Shown: positions 1 through 9,171, counted from the first letter of the stretch. The stretch: 64,000 nucleotides of DNA from Yoonia ponticola (GCF_014199395.1 NZ_JACIJM010000005.1:124001-188000), one strand, 5' to 3'. Notes: generated by a model from the sequence alone, not told the origin. A program made the numbers and translations.

Positions 1-1767
1 ATTGTGGTTGGTGCCGGTGGTGCTGGTCTGCGCGCGACGCTGGGTCTTGCTGAACAAGGGTTGAAAACAGCCTGTATTTCTAAGGTGTTCCCAACACGCT
101 CGCACACTGTTGCGGCGCAAGGTGGTATCGCCGCGTCCCTTGGTAACATGGGTCCGGATAGCTGGCAGTGGCACATGTATGACACTGTTAAAGGCTCTGA
201 CTGGCTCGGTGATATGGACGCGATGGAGTATCTGACGCGCGAAGCACCAAAAGCGGTTTACGAGCTGGAGCACTACGGCGTGCCATTCTCGCGGACTGAA
301 AAGGGCGAGATTTACCAGCGTCCATTTGGTGGTCACACGACTGAATTTGGTGAAGGCCCGCCCGTGCAACGCACATGTGCCGCGGCTGACCGGACTGGTC
401 ACGCGATCCTGCACACGCTTTATGGTCAGTCTTTAAAGCAGCAAGCCGAGTTCTACATCGAATACTTTGCTATGGACTTGATCATGTCCGAAGACGGCGT
501 TTGCCAAGGCGTGATCGCGTGGAAGCTTGACGATGGCACGATGCACATCTTCAACGCCAAAACGGTTGTTCTGGCGACTGGCGGTTACGGCCGCGCGTTC
601 TTCTCGGCGACGTCTGCGCACACTTGTACGGGCGACGGCGGCGGCATGGTTGCGCGTCAGGGCTTGCCTTTGCAGGACATGGAATTCGTGCAGTTCCACC
701 CGACTGGTATTTACGGCGCTGGCTGCTTGATTACTGAGGGTGCGCGCGGTGAGGGTGGTTATCTGACCAACTCTGAAGGCGAACGCTTTATGGAACGCTA
801 CGCGCCGACCTACAAAGACCTCGCGTCGCGTGATGTGGTGTCCCGCTGTATGACGATGGAAATTCGCGAAGGCCGCGGTGTTGGCGCCGATGGCGACCAT
901 ATCCACCTGCACCTGAACCACCTGCCAAAAGAAACGCTAGACCTGCGTTTGCCGGGCATTTCGGAAAGCGCACGCATCTTTGCTGGCGTCGATTTGACCA
1001 AAGAACCGATCCCTGTGCTGCCGACTGTGCACTATAACATGGGCGGTATTCCGACGAACTATATGGGTGAAGTGCTGAACCCGACGGCTGATAACCCTGA
1101 CGCGATTGTGCCGGGTCTGATGGCTGTTGGCGAAGCGGGCTGTGCCTCTGTTCACGGTGCGAACCGTCTTGGGTCCAACTCTTTGATCGATCTCGTGGTC
1201 TTTGGCCGTGCGGCTGCGATCCGCGCTGGTGAAGTTGTTGACCGCAATGCGTCGAACCCGACACTGAACCAAGCTTCTGTTGATTATGCGTTCGACCGTT
1301 TCGACGGGTTGCGTCATGCCAAGGGCGAAACGGCGACTGCCGATCTGCGCCTTGAGATGCAAAAAGCGATGCAAAAAGACGCGGCTGTGTTCCGGACTGA
1401 CAAAACACTGGCCGAAGGTGTTGTCGCGATGGAAGAAATCGCTGGCAAAATGGGCGACATTAAAGTGACTGATCGGTCGCTGGTTTGGAACTCTGACCTG
1501 ATGGAAACGCTAGAGTTGACAAACCTGATGCCAAACGCGTTGGCAACAATCGTGGCCGCAGAAGCGCGTAAAGAAAGCCGCGGGGCGCATGCCCACGAGG
1601 ATTATCCTGATCGTGATGATGTTAACTGGCGCGTTCACTCTTTGGCGGTTGTTGATGGGGCGAAAACCACGTTGACGACACGTCCTGTGCATCTTGATCC
1701 GCTGACGACTGAATCTGAAGGCGGGATCGACTTGAAGAAGATCGCACCTAAAGCACGGGTTTATTAA
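1..1767 (+). CDS. sdhA: succinate dehydrogenase flavoprotein subunit (5' end outside window)
   Basis: Catalytic flavoprotein of respiratory complex II, oxidising succinate to fumarate at the cytoplasmic face of the inner membrane. The reading frame is already open at base 1, so only the first dozen or so residues are missing. The Rossmann GAGGAG dinucleotide motif is at the extreme start. SHTVAAQGG follows and carries the His that binds FAD covalently in this family. Downstream are [14 protein letters not shown] and [12 protein letters not shown], all hallmarks of SdhA/FrdA. The visible 588 residues fit a family length of about 600. The stop codon overlaps the start of the next small gene by one base, and sdhB lies 660 bp further on, so this is the distal half of an sdhCDA-x-y-B operon. 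Identity is secure. Confidence 0.98.
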   Translation: MVVGAGGAGLRATLGLAEQGLKTACISKVFPTRSHTVAAQGGIAASLGNMGPDSWQWHMYDTVKGSDWLGDMDAMEYLTREAPKAVYELEHYGVPFSRTEKGEIYQRPFGGHTTEFGEGPPVQRTCAAADRTGHAILHTLYGQSLKQQAEFYIEYFAMDLIMSEDGVCQGVIAWKLDDGTMHIFNAKTVVLATGGYGRAFFSATSAHTCTGDGGGMVARQGLPLQDMEFVQFHPTGIYGAGCLITEGARGEGGYLTNSEGERFMERYAPTYKDLASRDVVSRCMTMEIREGRGVGADGDHIHLHLNHLPKETLDLRLPGISESARIFAGVDLTKEPIPVLPTVHYNMGGIPTNYMGEVLNPTADNPDAIVPGLMAVGEAGCASVHGANRLGSNSLIDLVVFGRAAAIRAGEVVDRNASNPTLNQASVDYAFDRFDGLRHAKGETATADLRLEMQKAMQKDAAVFRTDKTLAEGVVAMEEIAGKMGDIKVTDRSLVWNSDLMETLELTNLMPNALATIVAAEARKESRGAHAHEDYPDRDDVNWRVHSLAVVDGAKTTLTTRPVHLDPLTTESEGGIDLKKIAPKARVY

Positions 1768-2102
1768 TGATCCGTTTCGCTTCAATCTGTGTGGCATTCT
1801 TCGCGATGGCAGCGTGTTCTGGCACGGGAAGTGTTGGGACTGACGCAATCGCACGCATTGCCGCAAAAGAAGTTGTGAATGGTATCGTTCAAACCCAACT
1901 GCCGGGCGTGAACGCCGAACCGCTGACTGATTGTATCATCGATCAGGCAAGTGGGGCTGAACTGTTGCAGATCGGGCAAGCCGCAGCACTTGGTAACAAC
2001 GATCAAGCGACCACATCAGTTCTGAGCATCGCCCAGCGACCTGCGACGATCCAATGTGCGGCGCAAGATGTGTTAGGCCCTCTGGCCGCGTTAGGGTTGT
2101 GA
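1767..2102 (+). CDS. small lipoprotein encoded between sdhA and sdhB
   Basis: A 111-residue protein of unknown function. It starts with a lipoprotein signal peptide whose lipobox ends MAAC at residue 17, followed by a short secreted domain rich in Ala, Gln and Thr. Its ATG overlaps the sdhA stop by one base (TAATG), and its own stop overlaps the next ATG the same way (TGATG). It is therefore almost certainly translated by coupling inside the sdh operon. Cys 52 and Cys 98 of the mature part could form a disulphide. I recognise no domain. A role linked to complex II is suggested only by position. Confidence 0.75.
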   Translation: MIRFASICVAFFAMAACSGTGSVGTDAIARIAAKEVVNGIVQTQLPGVNAEPLTDCIIDQASGAELLQIGQAAALGNNDQATTSVLSIAQRPATIQCAAQDVLGPLAALGL

Positions 2103-2392
2103 TGCGTAACGCGGTCTTGCTCTTTGCATTTCTCGGGATGGCGGCATGCGAATTGCCGCCACCTGATCCGGCGCTGACAGCGGACCGCTGCGAAGAACGG
2201 GCACGCGCGGCGCAAGGACCAACAGGCGAGATTAGCTTTGGCGCGAATAGCAACGAGGGTAATTTTGCCGAGGCAAGTGTCGGCGTGAGTTCCGACTATT
2301 TGCGCGGTGCCGATCCCGTTTTGGTCTACGAAAGATGTGTTTTTCAGCGCACAGGCGAATTGCCGATCCGGCCGCCTGTGCTGCGTAATTGA
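2102..2392 (+). CDS. second small lipoprotein between sdhA and sdhB
   Basis: A 96-residue predicted lipoprotein with the signal peptide MRNAVLLFAFLGMAACE and a lipobox ending GMAAC. I chose the ATG at 2102 because it opens directly into the signal peptide and overlaps the previous stop by one base; an in-frame ATG 48 bases upstream adds a charged leader that would spoil the signal. The mature part has two further Cys, in TADRCEER and YERCVFQ, that could pair in the periplasm. Function is unknown. A 36-bp gap with a good ribosome-binding site (aaggagag) separates it from sdhB. Confidence 0.72.
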   Translation: MRNAVLLFAFLGMAACELPPPDPALTADRCEERARAAQGPTGEISFGANSNEGNFAEASVGVSSDYLRGADPVLVYERCVFQRTGELPIRPPVLRN

Positions 2393-2428
2393 TAGAATAC
2401 TGGGCCGGTCCCAGAAGGAGAGAATGAC

Positions 2429-3208
2429 ATGGTACAACTGACGCTCCCTAAGAATAGCCGCATGGTGACGGGTAAAACTTGGCCGAAACCGACGGGTGCA
2501 ACAAATCTGCGCAAGGTGCAGATTTATCGTTGGAACGAAGAAGACGGCAAAAACCCGTCTTTGGACACATACTTTGTCGATATGGACAACTGCGGGCCGA
2601 TGGTTCTGGATGCGCTGATCAAGATCAAAAACGAGATTGACCCGACGCTGACGTTCCGCCGGTCTTGCCGTGAAGGTATTTGTGGGTCCTGTGCGATGAA
2701 CATCGACGGGATCAACACGCTGGCCTGTATTTACGGCATGGATGAAGTTGACGGCGACGTTAAGATTTACCCGCTGCCGCACATGCCTGTGATCAAGGAT
2801 TTGATCCCCGATTTGACGCATTTCTACGCGCAGCACGCATCGGTAATGCCGTGGCTTGAGACAAAAACGAACCGCCCCGCGAAAGAGTGGAAGCAATCCA
2901 TTGAAGATCGCGAAAAACTGGATGGTCTTTATGAATGTGTGATGTGTGCATGTTGTTCCACATCTTGCCCATCCTACTGGTGGAACGGCGATCGGTATCT
3001 CGGACCAGCAGCGTTGTTGCATGCGTATCGTTGGATCATCGACAGCCGCGACGAAGCAACAGGCGAACGCTTGGATGATCTGGAAGATCCGTTCAAACTA
3101 TATCGTTGCCACACGATTATGAACTGCGCAAAGACCTGCCCCAAAGGTCTGAACCCAGCCAAAGCCATCGCCAGCATCAAAGGCATGATGGTCGAACGGG
3201 TCGTTTAA
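2429..3208 (+). CDS. sdhB: succinate dehydrogenase iron-sulfur subunit
   Basis: Electron-transfer subunit of complex II, carrying electrons from the SdhA flavin to quinone at the membrane anchor. The 259 residues hold all three cluster-binding regions. The [2Fe-2S] set is Cys 80, 85, 88 and 100 ([13 protein letters not shown]). The [4Fe-4S]/[3Fe-4S] sets are Cys 170, 173, 176 and 180 ([14 protein letters not shown]) and Cys 227, 233 and 237 (CAKTCPKG). Length is typical. A strong Shine-Dalgarno (agaaggagag) precedes the ATG. The gene ends the operon and is followed by a clear intrinsic terminator. Confidence 0.98.
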   Translation: MVQLTLPKNSRMVTGKTWPKPTGATNLRKVQIYRWNEEDGKNPSLDTYFVDMDNCGPMVLDALIKIKNEIDPTLTFRRSCREGICGSCAMNIDGINTLACIYGMDEVDGDVKIYPLPHMPVIKDLIPDLTHFYAQHASVMPWLETKTNRPAKEWKQSIEDREKLDGLYECVMCACCSTSCPSYWWNGDRYLGPAALLHAYRWIIDSRDEATGERLDDLEDPFKLYRCHTIMNCAKTCPKGLNPAKAIASIKGMMVERVV

Positions 3209-3226
3209 GCGGTCACAGAATAGACA

Positions 3227-3255
3227 AAAGGCCCGCCAATTTGGTGGGCCTTTTT
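3227..3255 (+). terminator. intrinsic terminator of the sdh operon
   Basis: An inverted repeat with arms AAAAGGCCCGCCA and TGGTGGGCCTTTTT around a 3-base loop, with one G-U wobble and ending in a T run, lies 19 bases after the sdhB stop. Confidence 0.9.
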
Positions 3256-3289
3256 CGTTGTGTAGACCGTCTGTGGCTAGCGGGGATGG

Positions 3290-3523
3290 TTACGGATTTG
3301 GCTCGCGCCCAAAGAACCCACCTGCAACGACACTATCCGCTGATGCGCCATGAAAAATCCCTACCGTTTTTGCGTGACTGGCAAACCCTTGCAAATCGGC
3401 GGTGACGTCACTGCGCCAAATCGTGGGTTCGCTTACGATAACCTCGCCGCTAAATGTTGACGCACCGTGAGTGTCCCGCTGAGTGATCGTGTTCAACCTG
3501 ATTTCACCCTTGTTTTCCGCGCA
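3290..3523 (-). pseudogene. C-terminal remnant of a lipoprotein paralogous to the one at 4390-4995
   Basis: On the minus strand a 77-codon open stretch has protein-like composition but no ATG; it opens just after an in-frame TGA at 3524-3526. Its end, GIFHGASADSVVAGGFFG then REPNP, aligns by eye with the end of the intact lipoprotein at 4390-4995 (GAFQGGNETNLMSGGFVTTR then NP). Its start (GEIRLN) matches GRITLN there. A second frame beginning at 3546 has a good Shine-Dalgarno (aggagggg) and reads MNARDLND, resembling MNALTDEG in the intact protein. One frameshift could therefore join the two frames. The remainder would have lain where the divergent DUF1989 gene now begins. I read this as a truncated, frameshifted duplicate; a chance ORF or a very short real gene is possible. 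Confidence 0.45.
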
Positions 3524-3544
3524 TCATTCAGGTCTCTTGCGTTC

Positions 3545-4393
3545 ATGACGAAATCCCCTCCTGAAGATGCCCAGTCGCGCCGCGCGGTGAAGCCTGTCAT
3601 TTGTTATCCGGTGGATGCGCTGCCATCAGCGCCAGTCGCGGACTACGTTGCTGCGTTTATTGGCGCACCGATTGTCGCAAGCGCTACCGCCGCCCCGCGC
3701 GAGGCCGCGGCGATCCGCGTTCCTGCAGGGCACGTGTTGCGTATTTCCAGCGTTGGCGGACCGCAGGTTGGTGATTTGAACCTGTTCAACGCGAATAATC
3801 TGCAAGAGCGGTTTTATTCCGGCAAAACCCGTGCGCTGCATGGCGCCCATGTCAGCACTGGTGATCGGCTTTGGTCGCAATTGCCTTATCTACGCCCCAT
3901 CGCGACGATCATTGCTGACACGCTTGATTGGTACGGTATCGATGATTTTGGCGGGTCTGTTCACGATGTGATCGGGACGCGCTGCGATCCTTACACCGGT
4001 AACCTATTGGGCGGGACGCAGTATCACCATTGCTGCCACTCCAACTTGACGCGGGCATTAGCCGATGAAACGGGGCTGTCGTTGGCAGAGGCTGAACCGC
4101 TTGTGCATGACGTATTGAATGTCTTTATGTGTACCGGATTTACGCGCGACACAGGCCAGTATTTCATGAAAGCGAGCCCAGTTCGGCCCGGTGATTATCT
4201 TGATATCTTCGCTGAAATTGAACTGCTTGCGGTGCTTAGCGCGTGCCCCGGTGGTGATTGCAGTGCCGAGCATTCGTCGGATACCGCCGCATGTTATCCG
4301 TTGCAGATGGACGTTTTAGCGCCTCGGGCAGGGGCGTTGACGGATTGGACGTCGCCGCCTGTTAACCAATACGACGGATCGCACGGCCGTTAA
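3545..4393 (+). CDS. DUF1989 (urea carboxylase-associated family) protein
   Basis: A soluble 282-residue protein of the DUF1989 family, whose members are often encoded beside urea carboxylase or amidohydrolase genes and whose biochemical activity is not settled. Visible family traits are the VPAGHVLRI segment, GDLNLFNANNLQERF, the long HDVIGTRCDPYTG segment, and GQYFMKASPVRPGDYLD near the C-terminus. Cys and His residues in HDVIGTRCDP and YHHCCHSN are candidates for metal binding. I chose the ATG at 3545; an upstream start at 3467 would add 26 unrelated residues. The Shine-Dalgarno is weak. It has no urea carboxylase partner here, and its stop interlocks with the convergent lipoprotein stop (TTAA). 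Confidence 0.82.
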   Translation: MTKSPPEDAQSRRAVKPVICYPVDALPSAPVADYVAAFIGAPIVASATAAPREAAAIRVPAGHVLRISSVGGPQVGDLNLFNANNLQERFYSGKTRALHGAHVSTGDRLWSQLPYLRPIATIIADTLDWYGIDDFGGSVHDVIGTRCDPYTGNLLGGTQYHHCCHSNLTRALADETGLSLAEAEPLVHDVLNVFMCTGFTRDTGQYFMKASPVRPGDYLDIFAEIELLAVLSACPGGDCSAEHSSDTAACYPLQMDVLAPRAGALTDWTSPPVNQYDGSHGR

Positions 4394-4995
4394 GGATTGC
4401 GTGTCGTCACAAATCCACCGGACATCAAATTGGTCTCGTTGCCGCCTTGGAATGCACCAAAGGCGCGGTCATTGCCGATTTCGCCGATCAATGTACCCGG
4501 AACACCATTAATCTCGACGTCGCCTGCGAGGTGGGTATTCTCGACGATCTGCGCATCAACGGATAGAAAACCGTCGCTACCAATCAGTGTCATGTCCGAT
4601 AAATCGGCGTTGAGCGTAATTCTGCCCTCGTCGGTTAACGCATTCATGCCGTGTAGTTCATTATTAACGATAGAAATGTCGCGGATGATGGCCGCGCGGT
4701 AATTGCCTGTGAACGTGGCTTGCGCGGACAGTGGCGCTTGCGCAGGTTGGTTTGGTAAAATGCCGGCAAAAGCGCTGACGCCGACACCTACTTCATGTCC
4801 TGTTAAGAAAGAAACGGTATCGTCGATCACATCTGATTGGGTCTCAATGAGATTGTGTTCAAAATGCCCGTCAGCGGCAGGCGTACGAAACTCACCCTCT
4901 ACGCTGATCTGCGCGACGCTAAGTTGCGCCGGCGATTTACTGCAAGACGCGAGGAAAATAGTTACCAGCAAAAGTGGCCATCGTTTTGAAAGCAT
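4390..4995 (-). CDS. putative lipoprotein with a repetitive beta-rich C-terminal domain
   Basis: A 201-residue protein starting with a lipoprotein signal (MLSKRWPLLLVTIFLASCSK; lipobox ending LASC at residue 18). The mature part is Gly/Asn/Thr rich with alternating hydrophobic residues and ends in repeated G-x-F/L motifs (GTLIGEIG, GAFQGG, SGGF). This is the style of the C-terminal barrel of transferrin-binding-protein-like lipoproteins of Rhodobacterales, so a small cell-surface lipoprotein is likely. That family link is by pattern only. It converges on the DUF1989 gene with a 4-base overlap of the stops. A broken copy lies on the same strand at 3290-3523. Confidence 0.7.
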   Translation of the reverse strand: MLSKRWPLLLVTIFLASCSKSPAQLSVAQISVEGEFRTPAADGHFEHNLIETQSDVIDDTVSFLTGHEVGVGVSAFAGILPNQPAQAPLSAQATFTGNYRAAIIRDISIVNNELHGMNALTDEGRITLNADLSDMTLIGSDGFLSVDAQIVENTHLAGDVEINGVPGTLIGEIGNDRAFGAFQGGNETNLMSGGFVTTRNP

Positions 4996-5174
4996 AACTC
5001 AATCAATCTAAACAAGTCGAACAAAGTGCCGGAAATCGACACAACTCAATACGTGACCCCTGCGAAAATAGCGGAGTTACCTTAGGTGAATTGATGATCG
5101 TTTCGGGCGACCACTGCAAGTGTCGGGAAATTTTCAACCGACGCCTGTGTGGATTATGCCCCAGATTAAATGTG

Positions 5175-5200
5175 AAAAGGGGCAACCCGTAGGTCACCCC
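5175..5200 (-). terminator. intrinsic terminator downstream of the H-NS-like gene
   Basis: Read on the minus strand, GGGGTGACC and GGGTTGCCCC pair over nine positions (two G-U wobbles) around a short loop, followed by TTTT. It lies about 28 bases after the stop of the H-NS-family gene. Confidence 0.6.
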
Positions 5201-5227
5201 TATTACAGAAAATAACTGGGTAAGGTG

Positions 5228-5566
5228 CTATATTTCCATTGCTTCGGGGGCAGCCCCAGATGCAACAGCGTCTTTAAACCAAGTGGGCTGACGACCTTTG
5301 CCAGTCCATGTTTGGGTTTTGTCCGTTGGGTTGGCATACTTTGCAGGGGCTTTTGTTTTTGGCCCAGTTGCAATTTTACGTGCCTTTTTCACAGGCGCAT
5401 CGCCCGTAATATCAGCAAGTGTATATCCGTGTTTCGCCGCAAGTTTCGCAGCTTCGTCCCGGACGGCCTTAAGTTCTTTATCACTAATTCGAGTAAGCGC
5501 TTTGTCCACGTCTTTTTGAAGCTTTTCAAGCTCCTTGCGAGACATACCTTTCAGGTCAATTTTCAT
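5228..5566 (-). CDS. H-NS family nucleoid-associated protein (HvrA type)
   Basis: A 112-residue DNA-binding protein of the H-NS histone family. Residues 1-55 are a charged helical, coiled-coil-like oligomerisation region (MSRKELEKLQKDVDKAL, then KAVRDEAAKLAAKHGY). A Lys/Ala-rich linker follows. The C-terminal DNA-binding motif is KYANPTDKTQTWTGKGRQPTW, close to the family consensus. In Rhodobacter the related HvrA acts as a transcriptional regulator and chromatin protein. The gene is monocistronic with its own terminator and lies downstream of, and in the same direction as, ethylmalonyl-CoA mutase with a 94-bp gap. Confidence 0.92.
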   Translation of the reverse strand: MKIDLKGMSRKELEKLQKDVDKALTRISDKELKAVRDEAAKLAAKHGYTLADITGDAPVKKARKIATGPKTKAPAKYANPTDKTQTWTGKGRQPTWFKDAVASGAAPEAMEI

Positions 5567-5660
5567 CGGTATCTCCGTTTGAATTCACGCGCAAATCACC
5601 CCAAACTTCCGTAGGGTTTACGCGTGTACGACGGCCATACACGAAAAACGAGATAGATGT

Positions 5661-7628
5661 CTATTCCGCAGCGACTTTTCGTGGATCAACTAAAGCCACG
5701 ATATCAAACATGATTTTGTTCAACTCGAAGTCCTTTGGCGTATAGACGCGCGCGACGCCCATTTCCTTTAGTTTCAATGCGTCTTCTTCGGGAATAATAC
5801 CGCCTGCAATAACAGGGATATGAGACAGGCCTGCTTGCTTTAATTTGACCATAACGTCTGCAATTAAAGGCAAATGAGAGCCGGACAGAATAGACAGGCC
5901 AATCACATGCGCGTCTTCTTCGCGGGCGGCGTTGACGATGTCTTCGGGTGTGAGGCGGATACCATCATAGGCGATGTCCATGCCGCAATCACGCGCACGG
6001 GTCGCGATCTGTTCAGCCCCGTTCGAATGACCGTCAAGCCCAGGTTTCCCAACAAGAAATTTCATCCGGCGACCAAGTGCGGCGCTGACAAGATCGACCT
6101 GTTCGCGAATATCATCGAGACCTTCGGTTCGGTTCGACGGGCTGTTGCTGACGCCAGTGGGTGCGCGGTATTGACCGAACACATCGCGCACAACGTCGGC
6201 CCATTCGCCTGTCGTTACACCCGCTTTGGCGCAGGCAATTGACGGGATCATGATATTTGTGCCGTCAATTGCGGCGGCGCGTAATTCGGCAATGGCGCTA
6301 TTTACAGCGGCCGTATCGCGGTCTGATTTCCATTTCGCCAAACGATTTAATTGATCAGCTTCGGCTGCTGGATCGGACACCATAATAGCATCATCGCCCG
6401 CCGTCAGTGGCGACGGTTCGCCTGCCTGCCATTTATTAACACCAACAACGGTTGTATCGCCGGATTCAATTCCACCGATGCGTGTTGCGTTTGAATCGAC
6501 AAGACGCGATTTCATATAGGCAATTGCGCCAACCGCGCCGCCCATTCCGTCGATTTGTTTCAGCTCTGCTCGCGCACCTTCTTTGAGCGCATTTACTTTG
6601 CGATCAATCGCGGGATTGCCGTCGAATAGGTCTTCGTATTCCAAAAGATCAGTTTCATAGGCTAGAATTTGTTGCATCCGCAGCGACCATTGTTGGTCCC
6701 AGGGACGCGGAAGGCCTAACGCTTCGTTCCAGGCGGGCAGTTGCACAGCGCGCGCGCGGGCATTTTTGGACAGTGTGACGGCAAGCATTTCGATGAGGAT
6801 ACGGTAGACGTTGTTTTCGGGTTGCTGTTCGGTCAGGCCAAGCGAATTGACCTGCACGCCATAGCGGAAACGGCGGAATTTCGGGTCTTCGACACCATAC
6901 CGTTCCTGACAAATCTCGTCCCATAACTCGACGAACGCACGCATTTTGCATAGCTCGGTCACGAACCGGATACCCGCATTCACAAAGAACGAAATGCGGC
7001 CAACCATGGCTGGGAAATGCTCTGCGGGAACTTTGTTTTTGAGGTCATCCAGCACGGCGGTGGCGGTGGCGAGCGCAAAGGCGAGCTCTTCTTCCGGCGT
7101 CGCACCGGCTTCTTGCAGGTGGTAGGAACACACGTTCATCGGGTTCCATTTTGGCAGGTGTTCGCGGGTATAGGCCGCGACGTCGGTGATCATGCGCAAA
7201 GACGGTTCTGGCGGGCAAATGTAGGTGCCGCGCGACAGGTATTCTTTGATTATGTCATTCTGAACAGTGCCTTGCAGGGCGCTGATGTCCGCGCCTTGTT
7301 CCTCTGCGACGGCGATATAAAGCGACAGTAACCACGGTGCGGTCGCGTTGATCGTCATCGAGGTGTTCATTTGATCAAGTGGAATATCGTCAAACAACGC
7401 CCGCATATCGCCAAGGTGCGATACGGGTACGCCGACTTTGCCGACTTCGCCTTTGGCAAGCAGATGATCGCTGTCGTAGCCCGTTTGCGTTGGCAGATCG
7501 AAGGCCACAGAAAGCCCGGTTTGCCCCTTTGCCAGATTGCCGCGATACAGTGCATTTGACGCGGTCGCGGTGGAATGGCCTGCGTATGTCCGGAACAACC
7601 AAGGTCTCGTTTTCTGCGCTTGCGACAT
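5661..7628 (-). CDS. ecm: (2R)-ethylmalonyl-CoA mutase, B12-dependent
   Basis: Adenosylcobalamin-dependent mutase converting (2R)-ethylmalonyl-CoA to methylsuccinyl-CoA in the ethylmalonyl-CoA pathway of acetyl-CoA assimilation, the route used by bacteria lacking isocitrate lyase. The 655 residues comprise the N-terminal TIM-barrel substrate domain (AFDLPTQTGYDSD, NTSMTINATA, a signature of the methylmalonyl-CoA mutase superfamily) and a C-terminal B12-binding Rossmann domain. The latter has the DxHxxG motif at residues 532-537 (DGHSNG), the SxL element (SILSGSHL) and AGGIIP. It is shorter than typical methylmalonyl-CoA mutase large subunits (over 700 residues), as expected for Ecm. The pathway's carboxylase ccr, 2 kb away on the opposite strand, supports Ecm over methylmalonyl-CoA mutase. 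Confidence 0.92.
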   Translation of the reverse strand: MSQAQKTRPWLFRTYAGHSTATASNALYRGNLAKGQTGLSVAFDLPTQTGYDSDHLLAKGEVGKVGVPVSHLGDMRALFDDIPLDQMNTSMTINATAPWLLSLYIAVAEEQGADISALQGTVQNDIIKEYLSRGTYICPPEPSLRMITDVAAYTREHLPKWNPMNVCSYHLQEAGATPEEELAFALATATAVLDDLKNKVPAEHFPAMVGRISFFVNAGIRFVTELCKMRAFVELWDEICQERYGVEDPKFRRFRYGVQVNSLGLTEQQPENNVYRILIEMLAVTLSKNARARAVQLPAWNEALGLPRPWDQQWSLRMQQILAYETDLLEYEDLFDGNPAIDRKVNALKEGARAELKQIDGMGGAVGAIAYMKSRLVDSNATRIGGIESGDTTVVGVNKWQAGEPSPLTAGDDAIMVSDPAAEADQLNRLAKWKSDRDTAAVNSAIAELRAAAIDGTNIMIPSIACAKAGVTTGEWADVVRDVFGQYRAPTGVSNSPSNRTEGLDDIREQVDLVSAALGRRMKFLVGKPGLDGHSNGAEQIATRARDCGMDIAYDGIRLTPEDIVNAAREEDAHVIGLSILSGSHLPLIADVMVKLKQAGLSHIPVIAGGIIPEEDALKLKEMGVARVYTPKDFELNKIMFDIVALVDPRKVAAE

Positions 7629-7785
7629 GGGGATGCTCCGGAATCAGGGTGGGTAATAATCTTTCGCTAAAGCATCAGTATTAGACATTTTATACTGGTG
7701 TCAATTCGCTGCGATGCGGCATCCACGTTTTTCTTGAGGAAGTGATGGGATTTACGTCAACGCCGCCGCATGGCAATGTCAGCGC

Positions 7786-9171
7786 ATGACGCAACCTGTG
7801 ACGCTGCCCCTTTGGGCGTTCATTCTGATCGTGCTTTTCGCAGCAGTGACGTTTGCGTCGCATTTCCTATTTCCATCGGTCCGTTGGTATTTTCGGCGGC
7901 GTGCTGAAAAGCTGATCGCGCAGTTGAATACGCGACTAGAGCGCCCGATTGAGCCGTTCAAATTAGCGCGGCGCTACGATATGATTCAACGTCTGCTGTA
8001 TGATCCCGATATTACGCAGGCGATTGTGGATCATGCTCGTGAACATGATGTCCCTGAAAACGTCGCGTTTGAAAAAGCACGGCATTACGCACGCGAGATT
8101 GTACCGTCATTTTCCGCGACTGCATATTTCACCTTTGGGATGCGGATTGCGAAATGGTTGTCGCGGATGCTGTACCGTGTGCGGTTGGGATCGTTTGACC
8201 GCGATGCGTTGCAATCATTGGACAAAGACGCGACCGTGATCTTTGTGATGAACCACCGCAGCAACATGGATTACGTGTTGGTAACGTATCTGGTCAGCCG
8301 CGCGTCAGCCCTGTCTTATGCTGTAGGCGAATGGGCGCGGGTTTGGCCGCTATCTGGTGTGATCCGGATGATGGGTGCTTACTTTATCCGGCGGCGGTCG
8401 CGCACTATTCTCTATCGGCGCGTGCTGGCGCGGTATGTCCAGATGTCCACGGACGCTGGTGTGACGCAGGCGATGTTCCCTGAAGGCGGGTTAAGCCTGA
8501 CGGGTGAGGTTGGTAAACCAAAACTGGGTCTGCTGAATTACATCGTCGATAGCTACAAGGCGGGTGGGCGTGATGTGATCTTTGTGCCTGTGGCGCTGAA
8601 CTACGATCAAGTGCTCGAAGATCGGTTCCTGATTAAAGCAGGCAAAGGCGGCAATCGCAGGTTCCGCCCGCCCGCGTGGACAGTTGTAAGTAGTGTGGCG
8701 ATGTATTTCTGGCTACGCATTACGGGCCAATTCAAAGGGTTCGGTACGGCGTCTGTCGCCTTCGGTTCGCCGTTATATCTGTCCAGCTTTCCGATGAAGT
8801 CTGATTTGGCCCAAGAAGTCGGGCACGAATTGATGGGGCGGATCAGAGCGGTGGTGCCAGTCCTTGCTGCACCCTTGGTTGCGCGGGCAATTACGGTCGA
8901 AGGTGCGACGTCTGTAGCGGCGATAGAAGTTTCGGTTGCAGGCATGTTGGACGCGCTCAAAGAAAAACGTATGCCGCTGCCAAAGCGGAATGTGCATGCG
9001 ATTGTTGATGAAACGCTCGCGCGGTTTTCGCTGCGTGAGTTGATTGTGCGCGACGAAGATGAAGTGCGCGTTATCGGTGATGGCATCGACGTGCTTGATT
9101 ACTATGCAAATTCGATCAAGCACCATTTCCCGCAGGATACGAATTTATTAGCGCATTCCAGTCTTGCCTGA
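7786..9171 (+). CDS. glycerolipid acyltransferase (PlsB/PlsC family)
   Basis: A 461-residue membrane-associated acyltransferase transferring acyl chains to a glycerophosphate-type acceptor. An N-terminal transmembrane segment spans residues 8-30. The catalytic H-x4-D motif is NHRSNMD (His 157, Asp 162), and the acceptor-binding FPEGG is at 231-235. The C-terminal 130 residues are unassigned and longer than in simple PlsC proteins, so glycerol-3-phosphate acyltransferase is as likely as 1-acylglycerol-3-phosphate acyltransferase. It is transcribed divergently from ecm (157-bp gap) and lies between the two ethylmalonyl-CoA pathway genes; I recall the same neighbourhood in Rhodobacter. The link to the pathway is positional only. 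Confidence 0.85.
   Translation: MTQPVTLPLWAFILIVLFAAVTFASHFLFPSVRWYFRRRAEKLIAQLNTRLERPIEPFKLARRYDMIQRLLYDPDITQAIVDHAREHDVPENVAFEKARHYAREIVPSFSATAYFTFGMRIAKWLSRMLYRVRLGSFDRDALQSLDKDATVIFVMNHRSNMDYVLVTYLVSRASALSYAVGEWARVWPLSGVIRMMGAYFIRRRSRTILYRRVLARYVQMSTDAGVTQAMFPEGGLSLTGEVGKPKLGLLNYIVDSYKAGGRDVIFVPVALNYDQVLEDRFLIKAGKGGNRRFRPPAWTVVSSVAMYFWLRITGQFKGFGTASVAFGSPLYLSSFPMKSDLAQEVGHELMGRIRAVVPVLAAPLVARAITVEGATSVAAIEVSVAGMLDALKEKRMPLPKRNVHAIVDETLARFSLRELIVRDEDEVRVIGDGIDVLDYYANSIKHHFPQDTNLLAHSSLA

Noticed and set aside
433..1408. Several long antisense frames inside sdhA (433-921, 788-1408, 937-1374 minus)
   Set aside because: They are shadows of a highly conserved gene in GC-rich DNA; composition is not protein-like and no ribosome-binding sites fit.
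2003..3022. 339-codon minus-strand frame across the lipoprotein and sdhB
   Set aside because: Fully antisense to sdhB with intact iron-sulfur motifs; no recognisable domain.
5623..5643. CGTGTA...TACACG inverted repeat between ecm and the H-NS-like gene
   Set aside because: Only six pairs with a 9-base loop and no T run on the correct side; not convincing as terminator or operator.
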